From: Marinomonas profundi
Lineage (GTDB): Bacteria > Pseudomonadota > Gammaproteobacteria > Pseudomonadales > Marinomonadaceae
Length of the DNA stretch: 64,000 nucleotides
Direction of reading: 5' to 3'
NCBI RefSeq assembly: GCF_020694005.1
Contig: NZ_CP073013.1
Location: 496,001-560,000, forward strand
Shown here: in pieces, positions 37,930-47,237 of the stretch
Position numbering within the stretch: position 1 is the first letter of the stretch
Layout: the number at the start of each line of letters is the position of its first letter
Position numbers and translations under genes: made by a program
Notes under the pieces: generated by a model
The model's database searches: none
Seen by the model: the letters and a program-made list of their open reading frames with translations, nothing else
What the model was told of the DNA's origin: nothing

Positions 37930-38277
37930 ATGAAATACACTGAAAAATTTCAAACTATGGCCACCTTCGCTCAGTCTCAAGTTGAAGGCATAACACCCGA
38001 CTCTGTAGATGATCGCATTCTAGCAGGCGCTATTGCTCTAGACATTCGGGATTCTGATGAACATATCAATGGTCACATCAAAGGCTCAATGAATATTAGC
38101 CGAGGGAAGTTAGAAATGCTAATTGAAGATCAAATCCCAAATTTAAACACAGAAATTTTATGCTATTGCAATGCCAATAACCGAGGAGCACTGTCTGCGG
38201 CATCACTAAAATCAATGGGTTATAAAAATGCAAAATACATTGCTGGTGGATTGAACGCATATAAGAAACTAGCTTAA
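37930..38277 (+). CDS. Single-domain rhodanese
   Basis: A 115-residue sulfurtransferase. AIALDIRDSDEHINGHIKGS and MNISRG are the CH2 motifs, and CYCNANNRGA is the active-site loop with the catalytic Cys followed after five residues by Arg. AQYIAGGLNAY-like YIAGGLNAYKK closes the fold. It is the last gene of the sulfide operon, 28 bp after the DUF2798 gene, and should transfer persulfide sulfur between carriers such as glutathione. Confidence 0.92.
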   Translation: MKYTEKFQTMATFAQSQVEGITPDSVDDRILAGAIALDIRDSDEHINGHIKGSMNISRGKLEMLIEDQIPNLNTEILCYCNANNRGALSAASLKSMGYKNAKYIAGGLNAYKKLA

Positions 38278-38620
38278 ACTAAAGTCTTCTTTGTCGATGC
38301 AGTCAAATTAAACTCCATGCTTTGAGACTCTAAAAAGCTAAATACACGTCTATAATGCAGCTGAATTCTAAATTTTCTTCTACTAAACAAGATAATTAAA
38401 CCTTGTTTAGTCGCTTTTAAAGCGGCTTTACTTTTGAAAAGCTTTCCTTTCGAAGAAAATGGGAAGGAACACGAGAAAGGCTTTTTAATCGCCCTTTTAC
38501 GTTTTCCTATAATATAGTTTTGCGGCGCTAGGCAAAAGTTACCCGCTCAGCCTTTCCCAGAATTAAAAATCGGAAAAATGCTCCCTCACCAAAGCCAATC
38601 AGAGGAAACAAAAATCAGAC
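38278..38620. other. Intergenic stretch after the sulfide operon, with inverted repeats
   Basis: No gene is seen. CTAAACAAG (38383-38391) and its exact complement CTTGTTTAG (38402-38410) form a 9-bp inverted repeat. Next to it, GTCGCT and AGCGGC with a T-rich tail (about 38410-38435) look like a weak plus-strand terminator for the rhodanese end of the operon. The rest is without clear structure. Confidence 0.45.
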
Positions 38621-38659
38621 ACATAAAAAGTCTCGACCTTTTAAAAAGATCGAGGCTTT
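38621..38659 (-). terminator. Minus-strand terminator next to a tRNA fragment
   Basis: AAAGTCTCGACC (38627-38638) and GATCGAGGCTTT (38648-38659) pair with two G-U pairs. On the minus strand, five T residues follow. It lies 6 bp downstream of the tRNA 3' fragment and looks like that gene's native terminator. Confidence 0.75.
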
Positions 38660-38665
38660 CAAATA

Positions 38666-38691
38666 TGGTAGGACTAAGCAGATTCGAACTG
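38666..38691 (-). other. 3' fragment of a tRNA gene
   Basis: On the minus strand the bases CAGTTCGAATCTGC and then TTAGTCCTACCA are a tRNA T arm (loop TTCGAAT) and 3' acceptor strand with encoded CCA. The 5' T-stem base pairs are partly lost (one mismatch), and no D or anticodon arm follows upstream. Identity may run a few bases further, to GTCAACAG. This is the kind of tRNA end that integrases use as an attachment site. The amino acid cannot be assigned. Confidence 0.7.
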
Positions 38692-38753
38692 TTGACTGAA
38701 TGGCCATCTCTATGCACTTACACTAATCATTAAGCCCGAAAAAAAGAAACTCT

Positions 38754-38783
38754 TTAGTTGCCTTAAACCAAAATAGCAACTAA
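38754..38783. promoter_or_regulatory. Inverted repeat, candidate HipB operator
   Basis: TTAGTTGC (38754-38761) and its exact complement GCAACTAA (38776-38783) are separated by 14 bp. A further related half-site, AAGCAACTTATTAG, follows at about 38802-38815. Both lie just before hipB. HipB binds such inverted operators to repress hipBA, so autoregulation is likely, though it was not tested. Confidence 0.6.
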
Positions 38784-38823
38784 TATGTTTCTATATATTA
38801 AAAAGCAACTTATTAGTTTCCTT

Positions 38824-39171
38824 ATGATAAACCTACTACAGCAAATCAAAAATCGCCGTTTAGCACTGAAACTCAAGCAGAATGACATGATAATGCGTAT
38901 TGGTATTTCTAGGCAGCAATACCAGCGGCTTGAAGCAAAGGGCAACCCAAGACTCGATACGCTTGAACTGATTGCTAAGGGCCTAAATAGCGACGTCATG
39001 CTGATTCCAAAAGAAAAGCTGAATGCTGTTTTAGCTGTTCTTGAAAATGATGGTAACAACACATCTTTACCAAATAAACAGCCAACTCATGCTGACGAAC
39101 AAAAAAAACTATCGGATGATCCATGGAAAGGACTATTAGAAGATGGAGACGAATATGACAACGGAAATTAG
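38824..39171 (+). CDS. hipB: HipB-like antitoxin and repressor
   Basis: A helix-turn-helix protein of 115 residues from the ATG at 38824 (MINLLQQIKNRRLALKLKQN). An earlier in-frame ATG at 38785 would add 13 residues, and neither start has a strong ribosome site. The HTH reads QNDMIMRIGISRQQYQRLEA and GNPRLDTLELIAKGL. The C-terminal 45 residues are acidic and probably disordered. It overlaps hipA, as in other hipBA pairs. By family knowledge it binds HipA and represses the operon. Confidence 0.85.
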   Translation: MINLLQQIKNRRLALKLKQNDMIMRIGISRQQYQRLEAKGNPRLDTLELIAKGLNSDVMLIPKEKLNAVLAVLENDGNNTSLPNKQPTHADEQKKLSDDPWKGLLEDGDEYDNGN

Positions 39172-40408
39172 TGTTCTTAAGTTGACGTTACATGGCCATC
39201 TAGTGGGATATTTGGCGGGGGCAAAAAATGGACGTAATCTTCTTCATTTTGCTGAAAGCTTTCAATCTAGTACAGCTCGCCCTACTTTTAGCTTAACCAC
39301 CCATCCAAATTTTCCACGTGCCGATAAAATGCTATCTGAGCCATGGGCGACAAACCAACGTCTGCACCCTATTTTGTCCAATCTATTGCCTGAAGGTTCT
39401 TTGCGAGAACTGATCGCTCAAGGGCTCAAAACTCATGTTGATAATGAGTTCCATATTTTGTCTTATCTGGGTATGGATTTACCGGGTGCATTAGTCGCTG
39501 AACCGATGGAGCCTGAAGATGTTCCTGTCCATTTATTCTCATCTCATGGTCAAGTAAAAGCGGTTAAATTCGACAAACTCAGCCAAGAGAACAAGTTCTC
39601 CTTGGCAGGCGTTCAGATGAAGTTTTCCATGAAAGAAAAAGACGGTCGATATAATCTTTCGAAAGATAATGTGCTGGGTGATTGGATTGTGAAAACACCC
39701 TCCACTAAACACAAAGAAGTGCCCGCCAATGAGTTTACTGCCATGACTCTCGCTTCTCTCATTGGCGTGGATATTCCTGAAATAAAATTGGTCGAGATAG
39801 ACCAATTAGACAACCTTCCTCAAATCAACCTTCCGGATGAAAAATTAGCTTTCGCCATAAAACGGTTTGATCGGCGTGACGACCAACGCATTCACATGGA
39901 AGACTTTGCTCAAGTTCTTGTGAAGTACCCACATGAAAAATACAGTTCTGGCAACTACGAACAAATAGCAAAAATCCTGTATCAGTTTTCTGGTAATGGT
40001 TTAAGTGATGTCCAGCAACTTGCTCGTCGTATACTCACCAACATCCTATTAGCAAACGGCGACGCCCATTTGAAAAACTGGAGCTTACTGTATACAGATC
40101 AAGTCACACCCAGACTTTCCCCTGCTTACGACATAGTCACCACCAGTGTTTATATTAAAAGTGAGCAACACTTTGCCCTTAATCTAGCTAAGACAAAAGC
40201 TTGGTACGATGTCTCATATAAGCACTTTGAACATTGGGCTACTAAATCAGATATTCCATGGCGAGCGATCAAACCGCATCTGGACGATGCGATGGAAAAA
40301 GCCAGAAGCCTTTGGCCTCAGGCTTTGCTCGACTTACCGATGAATGAAGAGCACAAACAACAGCTAAAAGCGCATTGGCAGAGACTTCATGAAGATTTTC
40401 GAGTTTAA
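39155..40408 (+). CDS. hipA: HipA-family kinase toxin
   Basis: About 417 residues from the ATG at 39155, which has GGAG 6 nt upstream (another ATG at 39143 is possible). The HipA N-terminal domain has LLPEGSLRELIAQ. The kinase core has the Ser-bearing loop FSLAGVQMKFSM, the Lys in DWIVKTP, IKRFDR, HMEDFAQVL, the catalytic loop NGDAHLKNWSLLY and the metal-binding SPAYDIVTT. All key residues are present. In known members the kinase phosphorylates glutamyl-tRNA synthetase or other targets and arrests growth. A diverged 3' relic of another hipA lies at 30804-30873. Confidence 0.93.
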   Translation: MTTEISVLKLTLHGHLVGYLAGAKNGRNLLHFAESFQSSTARPTFSLTTHPNFPRADKMLSEPWATNQRLHPILSNLLPEGSLRELIAQGLKTHVDNEFHILSYLGMDLPGALVAEPMEPEDVPVHLFSSHGQVKAVKFDKLSQENKFSLAGVQMKFSMKEKDGRYNLSKDNVLGDWIVKTPSTKHKEVPANEFTAMTLASLIGVDIPEIKLVEIDQLDNLPQINLPDEKLAFAIKRFDRRDDQRIHMEDFAQVLVKYPHEKYSSGNYEQIAKILYQFSGNGLSDVQQLARRILTNILLANGDAHLKNWSLLYTDQVTPRLSPAYDIVTTSVYIKSEQHFALNLAKTKAWYDVSYKHFEHWATKSDIPWRAIKPHLDDAMEKARSLWPQALLDLPMNEEHKQQLKAHWQRLHEDFRV

Positions 40409-40522
40409 TACTGTATAGCAAAGTCTAATAAATCCAGATTAATCATATTCTTTATAGACATATAGATAGGGATATATACCGAAGTATGAGAATTGAACGT
40501 CTATTGTACTTAGACATAAAAA

Positions 40523-40559
40523 GACCCCCAGTAATTGGATAGTCCAACTATTGGGGGTC
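40523..40559 (-). terminator. Terminator of the copper operon
   Basis: GACCCCCA and TGGGGGTC pair, with an additional inner stem TTGGA/TCCAA that makes a long hairpin. On the minus strand five T residues follow. It ends the minus-strand copper operon, 65 bp after its last gene, and also faces the end of hipA. Confidence 0.85.
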
Positions 40560-40624
40560 ACTTCATAGCTCGGCTTTTTCCTTTCAGCTTGATAACCTGT
40601 TGGATTTGATGGATTTATCGTTTA

Positions 40625-41068
40625 TCAATATTGTTGATAAACTGTCATCGTTCCTTTTTGGCTAAACTGAATCACATTAAAATCTTTGTATTGCTGACCT
40701 TTTGCAGCCATGCCAGGAGAATACCTTGGCATTCCAGGCACAGCCAACCCTGATACATTTTCAGGTTTCTCAAGTATTAAACGTGCCACATCTTGTTCTG
40801 GCACATGCCCTTCAATTAAGTAACCGTCGATTACAGCGGTGTGACACGATTGTAGTTGCATGGGCATACCCACATCTTTTTTTAAAGAGGACCAGTCTTC
40901 TGTGTGATGATAATTAACGGTATATCCCTCTGCCTTCATTAGCTCCCCCCATTTAACACAACAACCACATGTCGGAGACTTGTAGAGATCTATTATAGGT
41001 TGTGCAAACACGCTTGCACTGACTAACGTTAAGATTGAAGTTGCAATGCTTTTATTTATTACCTTCAT
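40625..41068 (-). CDS. DUF411 periplasmic metal-binding protein
   Basis: A 147-residue protein with a signal peptide ending in VFAQ. The DUF411 core is clear: LYKSPTCGCCVKWGELMKAE with its CxCC metal-binding site, then SCHTAVIDGYLIEGHVP and GLAVPGMPRYSPGM. Members bind copper or silver in the periplasm. It is the last gene of the copper operon, 24 bp after the ATPase gene. Confidence 0.92.
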   Translation of the reverse strand: MKVINKSIATSILTLVSASVFAQPIIDLYKSPTCGCCVKWGELMKAEGYTVNYHHTEDWSSLKKDVGMPMQLQSCHTAVIDGYLIEGHVPEQDVARLILEKPENVSGLAVPGMPRYSPGMAAKGQQYKDFNVIQFSQKGTMTVYQQY

Positions 41069-41091
41069 ATATTCACCTCTTTCAAAATTAG

Positions 41092-43440
41092 CTATTTACT
41101 ATTAATTTGGCTATCTGATAATTTTACCGCCCGCAGCCTTAAAGCATTTAGTATGACACTCACCGAGGACAACGACATAGCTACAGCGGCAAAAATAGGC
41201 GATAAGAGAATACCTGTAAACGGATAAAGTACTCCTGCAGCAATCGGTACTCCTGCCATGTTATAAATGAATGCAAAGAACAGGTTCTGCCGAATATTAC
41301 GCATGGTTGCCAGGGATAATCGCCGTGCCTCCACGATGCCCATCAGATCGCCACGTAATAGAGTAATACCCGCACTTTCGATAGCCACGTCGGTTCCTGT
41401 CCCCATGGCAATACCTACATCTGCGGTTGCCAAGGCTGGCGCATCATTAACACCATCACCAGCCATAACAACAACACGACCCTCATTTTTAAGCTGTTGA
41501 ATAACATTGCCTTTATCTTCCGGCAATACTTCTGCCTTCACTTCATCAATGTGGAGTTTTCGAGCTACAGCTTCGGCAGAGGTACGATTATCTCCGGTCA
41601 GCATCACCACACGAATCCCTTCATTCTGCAGAGCGGCTATTGCCGCTTTAGTGGTGTCCTTGATCGGGTCTGCAATCGCCAGCAAACCACAAACCTTTCC
41701 ATCAACTGCGGCAAAAATTACTGTTGCACCGTCCTCTCGAAGTTGATTGGCTTCTTCCTCAAAGGCGGATGTATCAACATTTTCTGACTGCATTAACAAT
41801 CGATTACCAAGCAGAACCCTTTTTCCATCGACTTCACCAGTAACGCCTTTGCCGTTTGGAGAGTCGAAATCTATGGCGTCTGGTAATGTTAGGTTCATTG
41901 TTTTAGCTTTATCCAAAATAGCATGTGCCAAAGGGTGCTCGCTGCCCTTTTCAAGGCTACCGGAATAACGCATCAAGTCCTCATCGCTGAAACCGTTTGC
42001 CAAGACCAGTTTTGTCACCTGAGGCTTACCTTCGGTCAAGGTCCCGGTTTTATCCACTACCACTGTGTCTACTTTTTCCATCCGCTCCAACGCTTCAGCA
42101 TCTCGGATCAAGACACCGATCTGAGCGCCACGACCAACACCGACCATGATCGACATAGGAGTCGCCAGACCCAAGGCACAGGGACAAGCAATAATCAGCA
42201 CACTCACAGCTGCGATCAGACCAAAGGCCATGGGTGGCGTTGGACCGACGATAGACCAGACTCCGAATGCAATGATAGAAACCAACAGAACCACCGGAAC
42301 GAACCAACCAGCCACTTTGTCAGCCATTCCCTGAATAGGTGCACGACTTCGCTGCGCACTGGCAACCATCTGGACGATCTGGGACAACATTGTGTCTCGT
42401 CCGACTTTGTCGGCTCGTAAAATAAAACTGCCTTGCTGATTAATGCTACCACCAATTACCTGATCTCCAGTCTTCTTAGTAATAGCCAAGGGTTCACCAG
42501 TGACCATGGATTCATCAACGTTGGAACGGCCTTCAAGCACTTCGCCATCTAGAGGTACCTTATCGCCTGGTCGAACTCGCAATCGATCGCCAACCTTAAC
42601 TTGATCGAGCGCCACATCAGACTCACTGCCGTCATCGTCCAGTTTTCTTGCCGTGGCCGGAGCTAGATCCAATAGAGCTTTGATAGCGCCAGAGGTTTTT
42701 TCTCGAGCTCGGAGTTCAAGTACCTGACCTAACAACACCAGCACAACAATGACAGCGGCCGCCTCGAAATACACTGCGACTGAGCCATCGTCAGCGTGAA
42801 AAGCGTCAGGAAATTTCTGCGGAGCCAAGGTTGCGACAAAACTGTACAACAGAGAAACACCCGTACCGATGGCAATAAGTGTGAACATATTAAGGTTACG
42901 ATTAAGTACAGATTTCCAACCACGCACAAAGAATGGTCCACCACACCAAACGACCACTGGAGTAGCTAAAGCCAACTGAATCCAATTGGATATTTGTGGC
43001 GACACAATATGGTCAATCTTAAAGAGATGGCCTCCCATTTCGATCAAAAAAACCGGAAGTGCCAGAGCCAGACCAATCCAGAATCGACGAGTCATGTCGG
43101 CGAGCTCTACTGAAGGGCCGTCGTCGAGGCTTACTTCCTCAGGTTCCAGCGACATGCCACAAATCGGGCAGTCACCGGGGCCTTGTTGACGGACTTCTGG
43201 ATGCATAGGACAGGTAAACATGGTTCCGGCCGCAACCGGCTCTGTTTGCTCATTTTCTTCGCTGAGATACTTCTCTGGATTATTATCGAACTTCGACTGA
43301 CAGCCGGAAGAACAGAAATACCAAGTTTTATCTACATGCTGACTACTATACTTTGCGGTTTGAGGATCTACCGACATTTTGCACACAGGGTCATGCACCC
43401 CATGGCTTTTATGTTCATGATGATTCGTGTGCTCACTCAT
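41092..43440 (-). CDS. Copper-exporting P1B-type ATPase with YHS and heavy-metal-binding domains
   Basis: The ATG at 43440 has AAGGAG upstream and makes 782 residues. An earlier in-frame start would add 14 unlikely residues. The His-rich start is followed by a YHS domain ([23 protein letters not shown]) and by a short zinc-ribbon-like metal-binding domain ([20 protein letters not shown]) in place of the usual HMA domain. The ATPase core has the membrane CPC motif ([12 protein letters not shown]), the phosphorylated Asp in [11 protein letters not shown], the HP motif (SEHPLAHAI) and [10 protein letters not shown]. It should pump Cu(I) (or Ag) out of the cytoplasm. It overlaps the preceding small gene by 8 bp. 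Confidence 0.94.
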   Translation of the reverse strand: MSEHTNHHEHKSHGVHDPVCKMSVDPQTAKYSSQHVDKTWYFCSSGCQSKFDNNPEKYLSEENEQTEPVAAGTMFTCPMHPEVRQQGPGDCPICGMSLEPEEVSLDDGPSVELADMTRRFWIGLALALPVFLIEMGGHLFKIDHIVSPQISNWIQLALATPVVVWCGGPFFVRGWKSVLNRNLNMFTLIAIGTGVSLLYSFVATLAPQKFPDAFHADDGSVAVYFEAAAVIVVLVLLGQVLELRAREKTSGAIKALLDLAPATARKLDDDGSESDVALDQVKVGDRLRVRPGDKVPLDGEVLEGRSNVDESMVTGEPLAITKKTGDQVIGGSINQQGSFILRADKVGRDTMLSQIVQMVASAQRSRAPIQGMADKVAGWFVPVVLLVSIIAFGVWSIVGPTPPMAFGLIAAVSVLIIACPCALGLATPMSIMVGVGRGAQIGVLIRDAEALERMEKVDTVVVDKTGTLTEGKPQVTKLVLANGFSDEDLMRYSGSLEKGSEHPLAHAILDKAKTMNLTLPDAIDFDSPNGKGVTGEVDGKRVLLGNRLLMQSENVDTSAFEEEANQLREDGATVIFAAVDGKVCGLLAIADPIKDTTKAAIAALQNEGIRVVMLTGDNRTSAEAVARKLHIDEVKAEVLPEDKGNVIQQLKNEGRVVVMAGDGVNDAPALATADVGIAMGTGTDVAIESAGITLLRGDLMGIVEARRLSLATMRNIRQNLFFAFIYNMAGVPIAAGVLYPFTGILLSPIFAAVAMSLSSVSVILNALRLRAVKLSDSQINSK

Positions 43441-43660
43441 ATTGTGCTCCTTTTTTACTCGCGGGCCAGTCAGAAAAAGCAATGAAATATAACAAAGCCA
43501 TATTGACCATTGGGACCAATATCAGCAGTCCCAGCCAGCCAGAATATCCAGCTCGCTTGCATATTCTATAGACAGGTATAACGACTAAGATCACAATCAC
43601 TAACATCCACATCCAGTGTCCTACCCACATAGTGCTACCAAACATACTTTCGCTCATCAT
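43433..43660 (-). CDS. Small two-helix membrane protein of the copper operon
   Basis: A 75-residue protein, starting [18 protein letters not shown], with helices at about 15-32 ([15 protein letters not shown]) and 42-62 ([18 protein letters not shown]). Its stop overlaps the ATPase start by 8 bp (ATGAGTGA), so translation is coupled. Similar small proteins are found beside copper ATPases, but I know no defined function. Confidence 0.75.
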   Translation of the reverse strand: MMSESMFGSTMWVGHWMWMLVIVILVVIPVYRICKRAGYSGWLGLLILVPMVNMALLYFIAFSDWPASKKGAQYE

Positions 43661-43759
43661 GGTATTGTCCTTTCTTTTATATCGTAGAAATTAATGGTGA
43701 TGTTAGTGAGACTTTTATCTTTCATCTCACTGACATCCCTTTTACTTCTTGTAAAAAAA

Positions 43760-44473
43760 TTAAAACCAAGCCGTTACGCCAATGACAAACTGAGAGTTGC
43801 TAATGCTATCTCCATTATCACGAGCAAGATCAGCCGTAGCACCGAGCTTTTTACTCCAGTCTATACCTATATAAGGTGCAAACTTACGTGTTATTTCATA
43901 CTTTAGTCGAAGGCCTGCATTGATATCAGTAAGACCAGCACCCATGCTTAACTCGTCATCACTCTTACCATAGGCGTTCATTTCAAATTCAGGCGTTAAT
44001 ATCAGTTTTTGAGTGATTAACCATTCCTGTTCGATGCTTAAACGAATGGAGGTTTGCCCTTTTTCTCCAACAAAGAAAGCACCGTCAATGTCGAAAAAAT
44101 ACGGAGCCAAACCTTGGAAACCAAGCACCAACCAATCACGAGATGGGGACGGTTTAATATCTCGCCTTACGCCCATCTGCATATCCCAATACGGCGCTAC
44201 GGCATGACTGTATAGAGCCTGTACTTCTAGGTCCTGGTCGTCACTATTCTGGTATTCACCTGACGTTTTAAGCCAGATTTTATCCATATCATAACCAACC
44301 CATGCTTGAAAACTAAAGCTGATTGGATCGTCTGACTCAAGGCCTTTTTCTAATTGGTCGATGGCGACATAACTTAATAAAGGGTCATCTTCCGCACCTG
44401 CATAAGACAAAGAGCTCATAACAGAAGCCGTTGCCATCACTAATGTAAAGCCTAGTGAATTAAAGTTTTTCAT
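43760..44473 (-). CDS. copB: CopB-family outer-membrane copper resistance protein
   Basis: A 237-residue protein with a signal peptide ending near SYAGAED. The body is CopB-like: ISFSFQAWVGYDMDKIWLKT, LYSHAVAPYWDMQMGVRRDI, GLAPYFFDIDGAFFVGEKGQ and a C-terminal beta-barrel end (FVIGVTAWF). It lacks the His/Met-rich N-terminal segment of longer CopB proteins. It is 12 bp after the multicopper oxidase gene, the usual copAB order. Confidence 0.92.
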   Translation of the reverse strand: MKNFNSLGFTLVMATASVMSSLSYAGAEDDPLLSYVAIDQLEKGLESDDPISFSFQAWVGYDMDKIWLKTSGEYQNSDDQDLEVQALYSHAVAPYWDMQMGVRRDIKPSPSRDWLVLGFQGLAPYFFDIDGAFFVGEKGQTSIRLSIEQEWLITQKLILTPEFEMNAYGKSDDELSMGAGLTDINAGLRLKYEITRKFAPYIGIDWSKKLGATADLARDNGDSISNSQFVIGVTAWF

Positions 44474-44485
44474 TTATTACTCTCC

Positions 44486-46573
44486 TTATTTGATGACCAC
44501 TTTTCTAAACATGCCAGGCATGTGATATAGCAAATGGCAGTGATATGCCCATTGCCCCAAGGCGTCTGCGGTGACTAAATAGCTGATTTTTGAACCAGGC
44601 TGAACCATCACAGTATGCTTACGTGGAATGTAATCAGGGTCTCCTGTTTCTAACTCGCTCCATACACCATGTAGATGCATGGGATGAATCATCATGGTGT
44701 CGTTCACCAAGGTAATTCGCACTCTTTCGTTATACGCCAATTCAAGTGGAGCGGAATCAGCAAAATTGATTCCATTAATTGACCACATATAACGATTCAT
44801 ATTGCCCGTTAGATGCAGCTGGATTTCTCGAGTGGGTTGACGTTTATCATGAGTAGGATGCAAGCCTTTTAGGTCTGCGTAGGTCAGTACTTTACGGTTA
44901 TAGTTCGCTTGATGATCCCTTAAGCCAATACCTGGGTCGTTAAGGCCGCTTTGAGGCATGCCTGATTGCATGTCTACTTGAGGACCATTTTCTGAATCTA
45001 GATGCTTAATCTCATTGTCACTGCCGTAACCTGCTAAACCTAAAGTAGGCATAACCATACTTGGCTGACTGAGATCCATCCCTTCCATGCCAGTCATTGA
45101 GCCTGAACCCATTGCCATTTTGCTGTGATCCATGCCTTCCATGCCAGCCATTGAGCCTGAACCCATTGCCATTTTGCTGTGATCCATGCCTTCCATGCCA
45201 GCCATTGAGCCTGAGCCCATTGCCATTTTGCTGTGGTCCATGCCTTCCATGCCCGACATAGAGTCTGAACCCATTGCCATTTTACTGTGGTCCATGCCTT
45301 CCATGCCCGACATAGAGTCCGAACCCATCGCCATTTTACTGTGGTCCATGCCTTCCATGCCCGACATAGAGTCCGAACCCATCGCCATTTTACTGTGGTC
45401 CATGCCCTCCATATTCATGCCCATATCGCCATGCCCTAAGATCGGCATAGGGTCCATATCAGGGATTTTGGCCGTGAACATTTCATCTGATGTGAAGTTA
45501 CCAACGGTATAACCAGAACGGTCAATGCTCTGAACGAAAATACAATAAGCATCCTCCATCTTCGGCTCGACTATCACATCGTAAGTTTCCGCAACACCAA
45601 TTCGAAATTCATCGATGGTAACAGGCTGAACATTTTGTCCATCACTCGCTACCACGGTCATTTTTAAACCTGGAATTCGCACATCAAATATCGTCATCGC
45701 AGAGCTATTAATAAAGCGAAGACGAACTTTTTCTCCTTGTTTAAAGAGTGCTTGCCAAGGTTGTGCCGGTGGGTTCCCATTCATTAAATACGTATAGGTG
45801 GCGCCCGTGACATCAGAAATATCTCGGTCACTCATACGTTCCTGATTCCACATGGAGCGTGCTCTCCATGTGTTCACCAACCCTTGTTTTTTGATATCAG
45901 AAAACAAATCAGACATCGTTCTTTCACTGTAATTGTAATAGTCTGATTGCTTCTTTAAATTCGCATATATCGTTTCAGGCGCCTCATCCGACCAGTCCGA
46001 CAGCATGATGACATGCTCCCGATCAAACACAACAGGGTCTGCTTCTTTAGGGTCTATAACAATCGCGCCATACACTCCCGTTTGTTCTTGAAAACCTGAA
46101 TGACTGTGATACCAATAGGTACCACTTTGCTTAACTGGAAATTTATATTCGAATGTTTCTCCCGGTTTGATGCCCGCAAAACTAAGGCCAGGAACGCCAT
46201 CCATTTCTGTCGGTAAAATCATCCCATGCCAGTGCAAAGAGCTGTCATGATCAAGATTGTTTTTTACTCTTAGCGTGACCGTTTCACCTTCTTTCCAGCG
46301 TAACAAGGGTCCGGGAAACAGTTGATTAATGACCGTTGCTCTAGCAGGCGTTCCCGTAAAATTAACGGTTTTATAATCAATGCTTAAATCAAAAACTGTC
46401 CCAGATAACTGAGTTAAAGATTGGCCAATGGCACTTGCTAGTGCATTTTTTGAAAACGGAATGGTAGTTAAAGCCAGCATGGCAGAAGCACCAAATACAA
46501 ACTGACGACGGCTAAGCACTGTACCGCTCGATGATTTGTTCTGCTCTTCGTGTGAAGGTTTGAATACTGTCAT
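44486..46573 (-). CDS. copA: CopA-family multicopper oxidase with Met-rich repeats
   Basis: A 695-residue periplasmic oxidase. A Tat signal (SRRQFVFGASAMLALTT) directs folded export. Three cupredoxin domains carry the copper ligands LHWHGMILP, WYHSHSGFQEQ, HPMHLHGVW and the type 1 site HCHLLYHMPGM. Between domains 2 and 3 lies a stretch of six 18-residue Met/His-rich repeats (MEGMDHSKMAMGS type) that should bind Cu(I). The enzyme should oxidise Cu(I) to the less toxic Cu(II) and sequester copper. It is upstream of copB in one operon. Confidence 0.95.
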   Translation of the reverse strand: MTVFKPSHEEQNKSSSGTVLSRRQFVFGASAMLALTTIPFSKNALASAIGQSLTQLSGTVFDLSIDYKTVNFTGTPARATVINQLFPGPLLRWKEGETVTLRVKNNLDHDSSLHWHGMILPTEMDGVPGLSFAGIKPGETFEYKFPVKQSGTYWYHSHSGFQEQTGVYGAIVIDPKEADPVVFDREHVIMLSDWSDEAPETIYANLKKQSDYYNYSERTMSDLFSDIKKQGLVNTWRARSMWNQERMSDRDISDVTGATYTYLMNGNPPAQPWQALFKQGEKVRLRFINSSAMTIFDVRIPGLKMTVVASDGQNVQPVTIDEFRIGVAETYDVIVEPKMEDAYCIFVQSIDRSGYTVGNFTSDEMFTAKIPDMDPMPILGHGDMGMNMEGMDHSKMAMGSDSMSGMEGMDHSKMAMGSDSMSGMEGMDHSKMAMGSDSMSGMEGMDHSKMAMGSGSMAGMEGMDHSKMAMGSGSMAGMEGMDHSKMAMGSGSMTGMEGMDLSQPSMVMPTLGLAGYGSDNEIKHLDSENGPQVDMQSGMPQSGLNDPGIGLRDHQANYNRKVLTYADLKGLHPTHDKRQPTREIQLHLTGNMNRYMWSINGINFADSAPLELAYNERVRITLVNDTMMIHPMHLHGVWSELETGDPDYIPRKHTVMVQPGSKISYLVTADALGQWAYHCHLLYHMPGMFRKVVIK
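45089..45412 (-). repeat. Six 54-bp repeats encoding Met/His-rich copper-binding units
   Basis: Six consecutive in-frame units encode MEGMDHSKMAMGS, then D or G, SM, and S, A or T, then G. The units are near-identical at the DNA level but fall into two types (GSDSMSG ×3, then GSGSMAG/GSGSMTG ×3). This suggests two successive expansions. Copy number is likely to vary, and the unit count sets the number of Met ligands. Confidence 0.93.
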
Positions 46574-46784
46574 AAACTGAACTCCCTTAATCTAATTAAA
46601 CCCACAACACCTGTTTGCAGGTGCAACCAAATAATGTAATGAATAAAAGACATAATTGTCTCCAACAATGTTCTTGAGAAGATCCAATACAGGCATTATC
46701 CCTGTAGTGGATAAAAGGTTAATAATAGAAAATAACGGTTAGTGACCTTGGAGCGTCCGACAAAACGACGGAATCATCCAAAGA

Positions 46785-47180
46785 TTAAGAAAGTATCGGA
46801 GGGCGATATAAAGAAGAGCTATTCAACGGTAGCTCTTGTTGAACTAGATGAGTACTACTCTGACTCAGTTGAGAGCCGCAATAAATCCACTGACGATCAA
46901 TGATCGCGGCCATCGACATGCAAACGCTCATCGGACACGAGCTTTTGTCTTTGCAACAATCTAACGCATTCGTGACCGGCAATATTTGAACATACTGATC
47001 TGTGTGTGTTTCAACAGACGCGTTGTGCAACGAAGCCTTATGATCGACCATCGAGCCATAAGTAGCAGTAGCAGTAAGTTGCATTGAGTGATATGCCATT
47101 GGACCAGCCACAGAAGTCATTGTCTGGCTAACAAACACGAGCAAAACAAATATAATGATAACGATTTTATTTTGTCTCAT
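46785..47180 (-). CDS. Small secreted His/Met/Cys-rich protein of the copper operon
   Basis: I choose the ATG at 47180, which has GGGGGAAG upstream. About 131 residues start with a signal peptide (IVIIIFVLLVFVSQTMTSVA). The body has a Cys/Met-rich segment (LDCCKDKSSCPMSVCMSMAA) and several His. The arrangement resembles the CopL/DUF2946-type proteins found next to copA, which may bind or sense copper, but I cannot assign a family with certainty. It is 57 bp after copD. Confidence 0.6.
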   Translation of the reverse strand: MRQNKIVIIIFVLLVFVSQTMTSVAGPMAYHSMQLTATATYGSMVDHKASLHNASVETHTDQYVQILPVTNALDCCKDKSSCPMSVCMSMAAIIDRQWIYCGSQLSQSSTHLVQQELPLNSSSLYRPPILS

Positions 47181-47237
47181 TATTCTTCCCCCAATCAACT
47201 TTCACCCCAAACAACATCACTTTAAATACACTTCTAA

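Noticed and set aside
45186..45512. Plus-strand frame with repeated MPSMPDIESEPIAI units
   Set aside because: It is the antisense reading of the Met-rich repeats in the multicopper oxidase gene.
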